DNA of 64,000 nucleotides from Streptomyces chartreusis NRRL 3882 (GTDB lineage Bacteria > Actinomycetota > Actinomycetes > Streptomycetales > Streptomycetaceae), in assembly GCF_900236475.1 (NCBI RefSeq), contig NZ_LT963352.1, positions 186,001-250,000 of the forward strand, written 5' to 3'. A model generated the notes under the pieces. It saw only the letters and a program-made list of their open reading frames with translations, was not told the origin of the DNA and did not search any database. Below are positions 35,616 to 45,104 of this stretch, piece after piece. Made by a program: the position numbers and the translations under genes. The stretch's first letter is position 1. Each line of letters starts with the position of its first letter.

Positions 35616-37508
35616 TTACTGGCTGAGTAATTGTGTGCTCGCCAGTTCGCTGTAGAGAGCGTCACCTGTCATGAGCTGGGCATGGGTGCCGACCGCCCGT
35701 ACTCGTCCCGCCTCCATGACCACGATCCGGTCCGCTCTGGTCACGGTGGACAGGCGGTGAGCGACTACCAACACTGTGGTGTCAAGGGCGGTTTCGGTGA
35801 TGGTGTCGCGCAGCGCCGCCTCGTTGGCCGCGTCGAGCTGGGAGGTGGCCTCGTCGAGCAGCAGCAGTCCCGGGCGGCGTAACAGGGCGCGTGCGATCGC
35901 CACGCGTTGCCGTTCGCCGCCGGAGAGTCGGCTGCCGCGGTGGCCGACGTCGGAGTCCAGTCCACGGGGAAGGCGGTCCGCTACCGTGTCCAGGCGGGCC
36001 AGCCGCAGGATGCGGGCGAGTTCCTCGCTGGTGGGCTCGACGGTGCCGAGGGTGAGATTGTCGCGCAGGGTGCCGGCGAGGACGGGGGCGTCCTGCTCGA
36101 CGTAGCCGATGGACGCGCGAAGCCGGGACAGAGGCCATTGCTGCACGTCCCTTCCGTCCAGGAGCACGCGACCGGAATCGGGCTCGTAGAAGCGCTCGAT
36201 CAGGGAGAAGACCGTGGTCTTGCCCGCGCCGGACGGGCCGACGAAAGCGGTCAGCCCGCGTGCGGGAATGGAGAAGGAGACCTCCTGGTGGATGCGGGGC
36301 AATCCGGGGCGGTAGACGAAGCACACCCGGTGGAACGCCACGCCGAGCGGCGATCCGGCGCGTTCGGAGGTCGTGGTCAAGGAGGTGTCCGGGGCGGCGG
36401 AATCCGCCTCGGCAGCGCCGGTTCGCTCGCCGTCGTGGACTGTTGTGTCGCCTTCCCCCACCTGCTCCGCTTCCAGCTTCTCGATTTCCAGCTTCTCGAC
36501 TTCCCCGATGCGGACGGCCGCTGCCGAGCCGACCTGGAGCTGACCGACGCCTTCGACCAGTTGGCCGATGCGCGGAGCCAGGGTGAAGAGGTAGAGGAGG
36601 AACGCGACGAGGGTGGAGATGCTGATGGCGCCGGAGGTGACGCGTGTGCCTCCCACGCCGAGCACCACGAGGAAGCTGACCTGGAAGACCACCGCCGACG
36701 ACGTGGCCGACACCGCTTCCCACGCCGCGGCGCGTACCCCGGTGCGGCGGGCGTCCTCGGCCGCCCGGTGCAGCGCCGCCGTCTCCCGCTGCTCGGCGCC
36801 CGAGGCCTTGACCGTGCGGAAAGCGCCGAAGACCCGCTCCAGCGCGGCCCCGATGTGACCTACCGACTCCTGTGTGTGCCGGGTGGCGCGGCCGATGCGT
36901 GGGGCCACGACCGTAACGATGACGCCGACGAAGGCGATCACGGCGAGGGTGACGGACAGCAGCACGGCATCGAGCAGTCCCATCATGACGACAGTCGCCG
37001 CGGTGGCCAGCGTGCCGGTGACCGCCGCGGACATCGCCTGGGGCGCGGTCTGGAGCAGCAACGCCGTATCGGAGGTCACGCGGGCGATCAGATCGCCCGG
37101 CTCGGTGCTCTCCACCACGGGCACCCGCAGTCGCAGCAGACGGTCGGTCAGCCGGCACCGGGCGGCGCACACGATGGACTCAGCCGACCATTGCAGCACG
37201 TAGTGGCTCAGACCGACGAAGAGGGCCCCGGCAATCACCAGCAGACTGAGCACAATCACCGGTCCGGCCGCGGGCTGTCCCAGGCTCATGTCGTCCATCA
37301 CGCGCTTGGCTGCCAAAGGCTGGACCAGGCCCATGACGCTGCCCATGAGTCCCAGGGCGACACCTGCGGCCATCCGCCCCCGCTGCCCACGCAGCTGACC
37401 TGCGAGGGCCCGGTACCCGGGCCGGAAGCCGCCCGGGTCCTCATGTGCACCGGACCCGGCGCGGCTGCCGGGTCCGGGAGGCGTCTCGACGAGGGGTGCC
37501 GTGCTCAT
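35616..37508 (-). CDS. Lasso peptide ABC exporter (half-transporter, LarD/McjD-like)
   Basis: A 630-residue membrane protein that would export the mature lasso peptide and give self-immunity. Six transmembrane helices in residues about 35-310 are followed by an acidic linker with ATE-rich composition and a nucleotide-binding domain with Walker A VGPSGAGKTTVF, signature SRLSGGERQRVAIARALL, Walker B LLLLDEATSQLD and the switch His in VVAHRLSTV. The ATG is behind GTGGAG that overlaps the B2 stop, so it is coupled. It is the last gene of the operon and a terminator follows. Confidence 0.9.
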   Translation of the reverse strand: MSTAPLVETPPGPGSRAGSGAHEDPGGFRPGYRALAGQLRGQRGRMAAGVALGLMGSVMGLVQPLAAKRVMDDMSLGQPAAGPVIVLSLLVIAGALFVGLSHYVLQWSAESIVCAARCRLTDRLLRLRVPVVESTEPGDLIARVTSDTALLLQTAPQAMSAAVTGTLATAATVVMMGLLDAVLLSVTLAVIAFVGVIVTVVAPRIGRATRHTQESVGHIGAALERVFGAFRTVKASGAEQRETAALHRAAEDARRTGVRAAAWEAVSATSSAVVFQVSFLVVLGVGGTRVTSGAISISTLVAFLLYLFTLAPRIGQLVEGVGQLQVGSAAAVRIGEVEKLEIEKLEAEQVGEGDTTVHDGERTGAAEADSAAPDTSLTTTSERAGSPLGVAFHRVCFVYRPGLPRIHQEVSFSIPARGLTAFVGPSGAGKTTVFSLIERFYEPDSGRVLLDGRDVQQWPLSRLRASIGYVEQDAPVLAGTLRDNLTLGTVEPTSEELARILRLARLDTVADRLPRGLDSDVGHRGSRLSGGERQRVAIARALLRRPGLLLLDEATSQLDAANEAALRDTITETALDTTVLVVAHRLSTVTRADRIVVMEAGRVRAVGTHAQLMTGDALYSELASTQLLSQ

Positions 37509-37512
37509 CGGC

Positions 37513-37929
37513 TCACTCCACCGCGAAGAAGCGCCGGAAGTAGTCAGGCGAGGCTCCCTCACCGACGAGGACCCCTTCGGCCTCCACCCAAGCGTGTGCC
37601 GCAAACGGCGGGCGGCTACGCACTCCTACACACCAGGTGGGCCACTGGCCGTATACACGGCACAGCAGGACGGTGGCCAGGGACCTGGACAGGCATCCCT
37701 TGTGGCCTCCTGCGGCGAGGCTCACGGCGAGCACTGTCTCGCGTGCCGTGCTTGCCTCGGCGAGGGTCGCGGGCCTGGCGCCGCGGCGCAGCCGACGCAG
37801 GACAGCGCGGATACGGTCGGGCGGTTGCGTGGCCAGCACATGGGCGCAACACACGACCACCCGGGCCAGGAAACGGCGGGCCGGTGGGACGGAGCGTGGG
37901 CGGTACGGGACCGCCTCCGACGTTGACAT
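37513..37929 (-). CDS. Lasso peptide maturation protease B2
   Basis: A 138-residue transglutaminase-like cysteine protease that removes the leader from the lasso precursor. The catalytic Cys is in GGHKGCLSRSLATVLL and the His in PFAAHAWVEAEGVLVGEG, which with a following acidic residue form the triad. The N-terminal helical part (RFLARVVVCCAHVLATQPPD) matches the family. The ATG has GGAGAG upstream. It lies 113 bp after B1; a longer start is possible but lacks a ribosome site. Confidence 0.9.
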   Translation of the reverse strand: MSTSEAVPYRPRSVPPARRFLARVVVCCAHVLATQPPDRIRAVLRRLRRGARPATLAEASTARETVLAVSLAAGGHKGCLSRSLATVLLCRVYGQWPTWCVGVRSRPPFAAHAWVEAEGVLVGEGASPDYFRRFFAVE

Positions 37930-38042
37930 GCGTGGCTCTCCGGTCTGGACGGACGGGGCTGGGCAGACGGCCTGTACGGCCATAGCCGAAGGACGGATCA
38001 GGCGGACGCATGGATTGCGCACCGACAGGCCGGGATTGGGGC

Positions 38043-38300
38043 TCAAGAGATGAGGAGTCCTGCGGAACACAGCTCTTCGACGATGCGGCGGACGTCCTCG
38101 GTGGCCCGGTCGACGTCGACGTTCTCGTACCGTGTGGTCAGGACCTCGACTGCGCGCTCCGCGCCGTGGCCGTCGAGGAGCGCCTGCAGGACGATGGCAG
38201 CGGTCGGGTTGAGGGTCCAGTACTCGGTGCTCCGCTGGTCGAGCAGTGCCATGCCGTACTCGGTCTCGGTCATCAGGACGCCGGGCTTCAGGGCAAACAC
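38043..38300 (-). CDS. Lasso peptide leader-recognition protein B1 (PqqD-like RRE)
   Basis: An 85-residue PqqD-family protein forming the precursor-recognition element that carries the leader to the B2 protease. The winged-helix pattern reads YGMALLDQRSTEYWTLNPTA, IVLQALLDGHG and RIVEELCSAGLLIS. GTG start with AGAGAGGTG that overlaps the end of the cyclase gene, so translation is coupled. Confidence 0.9.
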   Translation of the reverse strand: MFALKPGVLMTETEYGMALLDQRSTEYWTLNPTAAIVLQALLDGHGAERAVEVLTTRYENVDVDRATEDVRRIVEELCSAGLLIS

Positions 38301-38304
38301 CGGT

Positions 38305-40254
38305 TCACCTCTCTCGGTTCTCTCGGTTGGCGGCGGACAGAGCCGCGGATACAGAAGAGGGGTGGGGCGGGGCGGTGTTCCGACGGCTGGACGGCGCGGC
38401 CCGGCGAACGGGTGGTGGCGTCATCTCCCGTGAGCGCAACCAGACTTCGCAGGCGATGGTCGGGTGCAGCAGATAACTCTCCTTCTCTGCGGAGAGAGCA
38501 CGACGGCACCATTCACGCAGCACCCGCTCGTCGACCAGGCCGAGCCGGGCGAGCCGGGAGTCCTCGCACAGGGCCAGCAGTGCACGGCGATGCTCGCGCA
38601 GCCCCGCTTCCTCCTCGAGCGTGGCGTTCGCCTTGGTGTCGCGGCTGCGGCTGGCTTCCGGGACGATGCCGCGCATGGCCTCGACGATGAGCGGCTTGTA
38701 GCACCACGGGGTGATCCGCTCTTGCGGCCGGACGGCGAGGGCCGCCTCGATGACGCGGGTGTCGTAGTAGGGGGCGCTGACGGCGATTCCCAGCGGAGCG
38801 GCCATCTGCCCGATGTGCCGAGCCACTTGGGAGATGCCGTCCATCGCGACCAGCTCGCGGTGTTCGCCGTGTCCCCTGCCCCGGGGTCGGACCTCGGACC
38901 TCGCCGCACGGAGTAGTTCGCGCGCTGCGGTGAGGGCATCGGGTGTGGCCCAGGGCGGCATCCGGGGCGGAATCGCCCAGCCTAGCAACGGCTCGTTGTC
39001 GGGCACCGCCGGTTCGGTCAGATCGCGGGCCACCTGGTCGAGCCACGCCCGGTAGGGGCTCCGGTCCAGAAGCTGGCGCAGCACTCTCCGCCGGGACCAG
39101 CGGTACTTGGCGGCGTATCCCCGCACGGCCTGCACGGCGATGAGGGGGTGGGTGAGCAGCAGCGTATGCAGACGGGCGGGCGTGCCGGCCAGGAGCTCGT
39201 CGCCGCCCAGGCCGATGAGGTGGAGGCCGGACCCGCGGGCGGCCGCCAGTTCCACGATGCCCATCCGGCGGTTACGGTCGACGGTGAGGATGCTGGGTGT
39301 GTCCAGGACGTCCTCAAGGGCGTCGATCCCGAGAAACGTCATGGCCACTTTCTGGGCGGGTACGACGTGATGTTCGATGCCGTTCAGCGCTTGGACGGTC
39401 CGCTCGGCCCAGTACACGTCGTCACCGGCCTCGTCATGGAGGGCGGCGGTGTAGGCGACGACCTTGGCGCCCCCGCGTGCCGCGGTGCAGCACAATGCTG
39501 TTGAGTCGAGCCCTCCCAGGTCCGACGTCACCAGGTCGCGCCCGCGGGTGCGCACCTCGACCGCTTCGGTGAGGGCTTCCCTCAGACGCGCGGCGCCGAT
39601 GGCGAGCGGGACGACGGGGTCAGGCGGTGACCACCACCGCATGGTGCAGGTTCGCCCGTCGGGGTGGAGCGTCAGACAGTGCCCGCCGGGCACGGCCTGT
39701 AAACCGCGCCACAGCGGATCCCCCGCGCTGGGATACGGCGCGCCGAGGGTGAGCAGTTCGAGGGCGATTCGCCTCTCGTCCAGTTCGGCACCCACCAGTT
39801 CGGCGAGTACATCAGCCCGGTCAGACGCCACGCTCACCGGTCCGTGGCCGGGCGTGCCGGTCCGGGCATGAAACACACGGCGCAGATCCACGGCACCGGC
39901 CCGCATCCGTACACGGCCGCCGCCGCTGACAATCAGGTGGAAGCTGCCGGGCCAGTCGGCCGCGCGGTCCACCGCTGTCAGCGAGGCGGCGCCGTCGGCC
40001 GCGGCGGCGGCCCGCTCGGCGTCCCGCGCCGTGACGGCGTGTTCGCCGATCACCGCGACGCGCGTCCCGCCGTGCTCCGCCATCACGACGGTCTCCGGTG
40101 CCCAGCGGCCCACCAGCCATGGGCGCCCTGACGCATGCGGCAGGCTCCGGTCCGAGTAGCAGAGCGCCTTGGCAGCGAGGGCCCCGGCCGCGTCGGTGTC
40201 GGGCAGGACGACGAACCAGGCGGATACGGCCTGGAGTGACAAGGACTGATCCAT
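38305..40254 (-). CDS. Lasso peptide macrolactam synthetase C (asparagine-synthase-like)
   Basis: A 649-residue ATP-dependent ligase that activates the core Asp/Glu side chain as acyl-adenylate and closes the ring on the core N-terminus. An N-terminal glutaminase-like domain lacking the catalytic Cys-2 (it starts MDQSLSLQAV) is followed by the synthetase domain with the ATP pyrophosphatase loop SDLGGLDSTALCC, EAGDDVYWAE, GLGGDELLAGTP and a conserved APYYDTRVIEAAL. The C-terminal 35 residues are Pro/Ser-rich. The ATG at 40254 follows the lasso precursor gene by 138 bp. It is the largest and most diagnostic gene of the cluster. Confidence 0.93.
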   Translation of the reverse strand: MDQSLSLQAVSAWFVVLPDTDAAGALAAKALCYSDRSLPHASGRPWLVGRWAPETVVMAEHGGTRVAVIGEHAVTARDAERAAAAADGAASLTAVDRAADWPGSFHLIVSGGGRVRMRAGAVDLRRVFHARTGTPGHGPVSVASDRADVLAELVGAELDERRIALELLTLGAPYPSAGDPLWRGLQAVPGGHCLTLHPDGRTCTMRWWSPPDPVVPLAIGAARLREALTEAVEVRTRGRDLVTSDLGGLDSTALCCTAARGGAKVVAYTAALHDEAGDDVYWAERTVQALNGIEHHVVPAQKVAMTFLGIDALEDVLDTPSILTVDRNRRMGIVELAAARGSGLHLIGLGGDELLAGTPARLHTLLLTHPLIAVQAVRGYAAKYRWSRRRVLRQLLDRSPYRAWLDQVARDLTEPAVPDNEPLLGWAIPPRMPPWATPDALTAARELLRAARSEVRPRGRGHGEHRELVAMDGISQVARHIGQMAAPLGIAVSAPYYDTRVIEAALAVRPQERITPWCYKPLIVEAMRGIVPEASRSRDTKANATLEEEAGLREHRRALLALCEDSRLARLGLVDERVLREWCRRALSAEKESYLLHPTIACEVWLRSREMTPPPVRRAAPSSRRNTAPPHPSSVSAALSAANRENRER

Positions 40255-40392
40255 GGGCCACGGTCTCCGGTCGGCGATGCTCGGAACAGAGGGCGGGTGG
40301 CGGCCGGCTGCCGCCACCCGATGGCCGGACCGGCTTAGCGACCGGCCGTACGCGCGATGCCCGGACCGCTCCGCGGTCGCGAGTGGCCTCTG

Positions 40393-40500
40393 TCAGAGGA
40401 GCTGCTTGCCGCCGAGGACGTCCTTCGGGCCCGTGTTCTTGATGCCGGTGACCTTGCGGAAGCTGCCGGCCTTGGTGAGGGTGGGGCGCTCGTAGGTCAT
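40393..40500 (-). CDS. Lasso peptide precursor A
   Basis: A 35-residue precursor. The leader carries the recognition motif Y-x2-P-x-L-x3-G-x-F in MTYERPTLTKAGSFRKVTG, with the conserved Thr at the -2 position. Cleavage after VTG leaves the core IKNTGPKDVLGGKQLL (16 residues), in which Asp at position 8 can close an eight-residue ring on Ile1. A core starting with Gly one residue earlier would give Gly1-Asp9. The tail VLGGKQLL has no Trp, Tyr or Phe, unlike most lasso peptides, so the plugs are unclear (Lys or Gln/Leu). The ATG has AAAGGAGAAAGACC upstream. It is first in the operon. Confidence 0.9.
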   Translation of the reverse strand: MTYERPTLTKAGSFRKVTGIKNTGPKDVLGGKQLL

Positions 40501-41024
40501 GGTCTTTCTCCTTTTCACGCAGGGACGGTGTGCACAAAAGGCGCCTGTGCTTCGGATTTCAGCGACTGCCATCACGGAAGTCGAAAGCGGGAAATCCGAA
40601 GGACAACAATAAGTGCGACTAGCGTGATATCGCAATAGCATTCCATTGACATTGAGTGGCACTTAGGGGGCGCGCATTTCAAGTGCGCTACGGGTGGACA
40701 ACCCTTTGCGCCCCCGCGACGGCAGGGCGAGCGGCCGCGAATGCACACGTGCCGGCATCATGAGTCCGTCACCTCGGACGACGCCACAATCAAATCGCGT
40801 GATGACCCGGCAAGCCCTACCATCCAGTCGCCTTCTGCATTTCTCCTGGTCAACGGCCTGACGGTGGGGACTACAACAGGCGGGTGGCATCCGTGAGGCG
40901 GGCCATGCTGTACGTCCTGTCGTGTCAGCCAGGCTGCGGCCAGCGCTGCCGTGCGCGCCACGATTCAGGCCATTTCAAGGTCTCAGCGTCGCAGTACGTT
41001 GACCCGCTCGTTTCGTGCCGTCCT
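40501..41024. other. Promoter region of the lasso operon, otherwise gene-free
   Basis: No coding region is supported. The stretch just upstream of the precursor (about 40600-40660) is AT-rich and probably holds the minus-strand promoter. No regulator gene is adjacent. Confidence 0.45.
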
Positions 41025-41410
41025 CGCAGGCTCGCCTGGCACCGCGAAGAGCGCCGTCACTGGGTCCTCGCCCGCCGCAGCGTCAGCCGACCCGAGGAGA
41101 TCTCCCACTACGTCGCCTACTGTCCGGCCGACACCACGCTGGACGAACTCATACGCATCGCAGGCAGCCGCTCGGCTGTCGAGGAATGGTTCCAGACCGG
41201 CAAGCAGGAGTGCGGCCTGGACGACTACCGGGTCCGCCGCTATCCCGGCTGGCGCCGCCACATTACCTTGGCGATGCCCGCCCACGCCCGCCTCACCGGC
41301 CGCCGTCCCACCCCCCAACGGCCACATCCTGCACTGGTCGACATGGCGCCGTAGACGCCAACACCAAGCCCGCATCAGTCACTGCAAACGACGCGGACAC
41401 AGCCCCTGAA
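41025..41410 (+). pseudogene. IS701-family transposase C-terminal fragment
   Basis: REERRHWVLARRSVSRPEEI, AGSRSAVEEWFQTGKQECGL and RYPGWRRHITLAMPAHARLT are readable, then shifted HWSTWRRRRQHQARISHC. These are the Glu-bearing catalytic region and C-terminus of IS701-type transposases. The N-terminal two thirds are missing, and at least one frame change is present near 41300. Confidence 0.8.
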
Positions 41411-41438
41411 AACCGCCCAGCAATCAGTGCAAACACCG
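41368..41438 (+). repeat. IS701-type 3' end, copy flanking the lasso cluster on the right
   Basis: Matches 35483-35554 closely in the same orientation, so the two copies form a direct repeat about 5.9 kb apart enclosing the complete lasso gene set. Confidence 0.8.
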
Positions 41439-41477
41439 CTGCAGTATCAGAGGTCATCTCATTGGCTCGGCAGGCTG

Positions 41478-41810
41478 CGAGCGTGGTGGGGATCCGAGCG
41501 TGGTGGGGATCATTGAGCGACTGGTGCGGGATGAGGTGTGGGAGTTGTTCCAGCGTGGTGCCGGCGGCGTCGCCGCGGCCTCGAGGAGTCGGTCGGCGCA
41601 GGCACAGTGACCGGGCGGGGCCACGGCCCGGCCTGAACTCCTCCCACCGCCTGGTGTGGGCGGACGGCGGTTATGCCGGAAGCCCAGTCGACTGGGCCCG
41701 CGAGAAGCTCCGCCTCTCGCGGGAGATCGTCAGACGCACCGACGACACGACGGGGTCGTGGTGGTGCCGCGCAGGTGGGTAGTGGAGTTGCAGGGCGAGC
41801 CGAAAATTTC
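41478..41810 (+). pseudogene. IS5-family transposase with internal deletion
   Basis: The start VVGIIERLVRDEVWELFQR is followed directly by the late block HRLVWADGGYAGSPVDWARE then KLRLSREIVRRTDDTTG and, shifted, VVVPRRWVVE. The central DDE region between them is deleted. In 41811-42049 I see no supported gene; SEFLQNGVRRKASSVASHFR then DDFFDCLP may be a scrap of another transposase. Confidence 0.65.
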
Positions 41811-42049
41811 CTCCGCCCATAGAGGCACTTGGCCAGTGCGAAGGCCGTGGGAAGTGAGTTCCTGCAAAACGGCGTCCGACGGAAGGCGTCCTCAGTGGCG
41901 TCACACTTCCGGGACGACTTCTTCGACTGCCTGCCCATGCGTGGGACACGCACCTCTCTCTTAACCGGGAGCCGGTGGGCGAACTACCTGAGCACACGGG
42001 TCCGAACTCCTGGTCAAGCCTCGCCCCGCCCCGAGTCGGCTTGTAGTGC

Positions 42050-42394
42050 GTAGGCACCAGGACAGGTGAGTGGCTGGTCCGGGTGCACCAGGCCAAGACG
42101 GGTGCGGGGGACGATGCCCGTCAGGGCGCCGGAGGGAAGTGTGGGAGGCGCGCGGGATCTCGCGCATTCCTCTTGTCCAGTGGTGTCTGGAGTGATTCGC
42201 AGGTGGCGGCTTTTCTTTACCGGATCGGGCGGTGGGCCTTCCGGCGGCGTCGGCTCGTGGGTGGTCTGTGGCTGGGGGGTCCTGGCGGTGCTGGTCGTCG
42301 CCGCTGCCGCCGTGGCGCCGGCGGGGGCGGAAGAGGGCCTCTTCATGCCCGGCGCCGAGTCTCAGAAGGCGTTCGATTTGCTGGACGAGCGACA
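42050..42394 (+). pseudogene. Inverted partial copy of the MMPL gene 5' region
   Basis: This segment matches, with scattered differences, the reverse complement of about 49480-49825. It includes the non-coding lead-in and the first codons of the MMPL exporter: VAAFLYRIGRWAFRRRRLVG, then a frame change, AEEGLFMPGAESQKAF and DLLDERQ before a TGA. It fuses directly to the MFS gene, whose GTG start lies at its last bases. It cannot make a functional exporter. Confidence 0.8.
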
Positions 42395-43806
42395 GTGAAA
42401 AGGGCGTCCCTGTCCGAAGCCGTGGTCTCCCCGGCCCGCATCGGGTGGCTGCCGATCGGTGTCCTCGGCATCTTGGCACTCGCCCTCGGCACCCTGCAGT
42501 CAGTGGTGGAGCCTGCGCTCCCGCTGCTGCAACGTGAGCTGGGGGTCAGTCCTTCCGAAGGGGCCTTGATCGGCAACGCATTACTCATCACCGGCGCGGT
42601 CATCACACCCGTCGCAGGAAAACTCGGCGACCGCTACGGCGGAAAGCGGGTGTTGGTCCGGCTGATGGGTGTGGTCTCGGTGGGTGGTCTGATGGCCAGC
42701 CTCGCGCCGAACCTGCCGGTGTTGTTGGTCGGTCAGGTATTGCAGGGCGTCATGGTGGGTGCGCTGCCCCTCTCATTCATCCTGGTGCGCAAACACCTCA
42801 CGGCAGGAGAGTCACAGGCGGCGATCGGGCTGGTCGTCGCGCTGTTCACGGGCGGCGGCATGGTGGGGACGTTGTGTGCCGGGCCGATCGCGGAAGGACT
42901 GTCCTGGCAGTGGATGTTCGCGCTACCGACGATCGCGATCATCGCCACCACGTTGGGCGTGACTCGGCTGATGCCGCATGATCCGCCGATCCAATCGGAC
43001 GACGGGATCGACTGGCCTGGCACGGTTCTGCTGAGTGGCACGTTGCTCGCGTTCATGCTCGGGCTCGTGACGGTGACGAGGGACGGCGGCGTGCCGTCAC
43101 TTGCGGTCGGTGCCATCGCGGTGGTCGTGGTCGCCCTCGCGAGCGGGTGGGTCGTCGTCGAGCGCCGGGCAGCCTCGCCGATGGTCGATCTACGCATGCT
43201 GGCAAAGCCGGCTATGTGGAACGCATGCGTGCTCACCTTCGTCATGACCGCCAGTTCCGGGATGGTGCTTTTCTCCTCCCGCAGTTGTTCGCGGTATCGG
43301 CCGAGGGGTACGGATTCGGAGCCAGCACCACCGACATCGGACTGTTCCTGCTGCCCGGCGCCATCGCCGGGGCGGTAAGTGATTCGGTCGGCGGGATCGC
43401 GGCGCGGCGTTTCGGTCCGCGTGCCGTGGTCATCGTGGGCACCGTCGTCACGGCCGCCACGATGATCGCCCTGGCGTCGCTGCACACCGCGGAATGGCAG
43501 CTCGTCCTCGCGAAGGTGCTGACCGCGTTCGCCGCGGGCGTCGGTACCACGGCGTTGCTTGCCGGCACGGCCACCGCCATCGAGACCAAGGACATCGGCA
43601 TCGCCACCGGCCTGCTCGTGGTGACTCGCGTGATCGGCGTCGCCCTGGGCGCCCAGCTCGCCGGCGCGATCCTCGACGCCGGAGCCGAGCCGATGACGGG
43701 CCGGCCGGCCGAATCGGCTTTCGTCACAGGTTTCGCCGTCGCCGGCCTCGTCGCCGCGCTGTCACTGCTCGTTGTCCGCATCACGAAGAAAGGAGTCCAG
43801 GCATGA
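42395..43806 (+). pseudogene. MFS drug efflux transporter (14-helix type), single-base frameshift
   Basis: Read across one break this is a DHA2-type proton-driven exporter of about 470 residues. The first part contains LPIGVLGILALALGTLQSVV, the loop motif GKLGDRYGGKRVLVR (motif A) and GVMVGALPLSFILVRKHLT. The second part continues LPQLFAVSAEGYGFGASTTD through VVRITKKGVQA. Near 43272 the DNA reads CTTTTCTCCTCCCG where one more C would restore the frame. The downstream monooxygenase overlaps its stop (ATGA), so the pair was coupled. It may be a real inactivation or a read error. GTG start at 42395 is tentative. Confidence 0.78.
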
Positions 43807-45032
43807 CGTCTACCGGGCTGTCGATGGACGTGAGTACTACCGCGAAGCGCACAGTTCTGATCTCCGGGGCGAGTATCTCCGGACCCGCGCTGGCGTACTG
43901 GCTGCACCGGTCCGGATTCGCGGTCACCGTGGTGGAGAAGGCAGGCGCACTGCGCGACGGTGGTTACCCGATCGATGTCCGCGGTACCGCGATAGAGGTG
44001 GTCCGGCGGATGGGAATTCTGCCGCACCTGCAGGACGCGCACATCGACTCGCGTCGCTTCACTTTCCTCAACGCCGATGGCAGTGAGGTGGCTTCGCTCA
44101 CCCCGCGTGCCGTTGCCGGCGGTGTCGAGGGACAGGACCTCGAGGTGCGTCGGGGGGATCTGGCCGCGAACCTCTACGCGATAGTTCGCGACGACGTGGA
44201 ATTCCTGTTCGGCGACTCCATCGACACCCTCGACCAGTCCGAACGAGGGGTCGAGGTTCGTCTGCACAGTGGGCAACGGCGCACCTTCGACCTGGTGGTC
44301 GGCGCCGACGGTATGCACTCACATACCCGGGAGTCCCTGTTCGGCCCCGAGGAACAGTTCCACCGCTACCTCGGCTACTGCTTCGCCATATTCACCATGC
44401 CGAACACCTTCGGGCTCGCCCGCGAGCTCGTGTTGTGGAACACGCCGGGGAAAGCCGCGGCCCTCTACGCCGTCGGGGACAACGACGAGTTGCACGCCTT
44501 CCTGAACTTCCACCAACCAGAACCGCCGGTCGATGCCCTCCGGGACCCCGACGCCCAGCGGGACCTGGTCGCCACGATCTTCGCAGGAGCGGGATGGGAA
44601 GTCCCTGGCCTGATCCAGGCCATGCGCGACGCGGATGACCTGTTCTTCGACACGGCCGGTCAGATCCGTATGCCCCACTGGTCCAGCGGCCGCGCCGCGC
44701 TCGTCGGCGACGCCGCGTACGCGCCCTCGTTCCTCACCGGACAAGGCACAAGCCTTGCGTTGGTCGGCGCCTACATGCTCGCCAACGCCCTGGCCACACA
44801 CCGCGATTACACTGCGGCCTTCGCCGCCTACGAGCGCGACATGCGCGAGTTCGTAGCCATGAACCAGGCACTGGTCGACAACGGTGCGGCCACGCTCTTC
44901 CCCACCACAGTGCGGGCCCTGGAGCAACGCAACACCATTTTGCGTGACCTCGTCACCATGCCCTCCGCGAGCGCACGACCGGCCCACTCAGCCCTGACGC
45001 TGCCCGAGTTCGCGGCCGATGCCGTGACCTGA
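43803..45032 (+). CDS. FAD-dependent class A monooxygenase (TetX/PHBH-like)
   Basis: A 409-residue flavin hydroxylase. It carries the FAD GxGxxG-type motif as VLISGASISGPALAYWLHRS, the DG motif DLVVGADGMHSHTRE and the second FAD motif GRAALVGDAAYAPSFLTGQG. Such enzymes hydroxylate aromatic or polyketide substrates, and some inactivate tetracyclines or rifamycins. AAAGGAGTCC precedes the ATG, which overlaps the MFS stop by four bases. The MFS plus monooxygenase pairing suggests combined export and modification of a drug or secondary metabolite. Confidence 0.9.
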   Translation: MTSTGLSMDVSTTAKRTVLISGASISGPALAYWLHRSGFAVTVVEKAGALRDGGYPIDVRGTAIEVVRRMGILPHLQDAHIDSRRFTFLNADGSEVASLTPRAVAGGVEGQDLEVRRGDLAANLYAIVRDDVEFLFGDSIDTLDQSERGVEVRLHSGQRRTFDLVVGADGMHSHTRESLFGPEEQFHRYLGYCFAIFTMPNTFGLARELVLWNTPGKAAALYAVGDNDELHAFLNFHQPEPPVDALRDPDAQRDLVATIFAGAGWEVPGLIQAMRDADDLFFDTAGQIRMPHWSSGRAALVGDAAYAPSFLTGQGTSLALVGAYMLANALATHRDYTAAFAAYERDMREFVAMNQALVDNGAATLFPTTVRALEQRNTILRDLVTMPSASARPAHSALTLPEFAADAVT

Positions 45033-45104
45033 TTGTCCAGCCGGACTTCTCCATTTCCGCTGTTCGAAGGCTTGGGTGGGGGGAGGGCAGGGGGACGGCA
45101 GGCC

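Noticed and set aside
35907..37985. A 692-codon open frame on the plus strand across the lasso exporter and B2 genes
   Set aside because: Antisense shadow of the exporter, which has Walker A, signature and Walker B motifs on the minus strand.
40393..40662. An 89-codon version of the lasso precursor starting further upstream
   Set aside because: The ATG at 40500 has AAAGGAGAAAG directly upstream and gives the standard short leader; the longer start has none, and its extra residues do not resemble any lasso leader.
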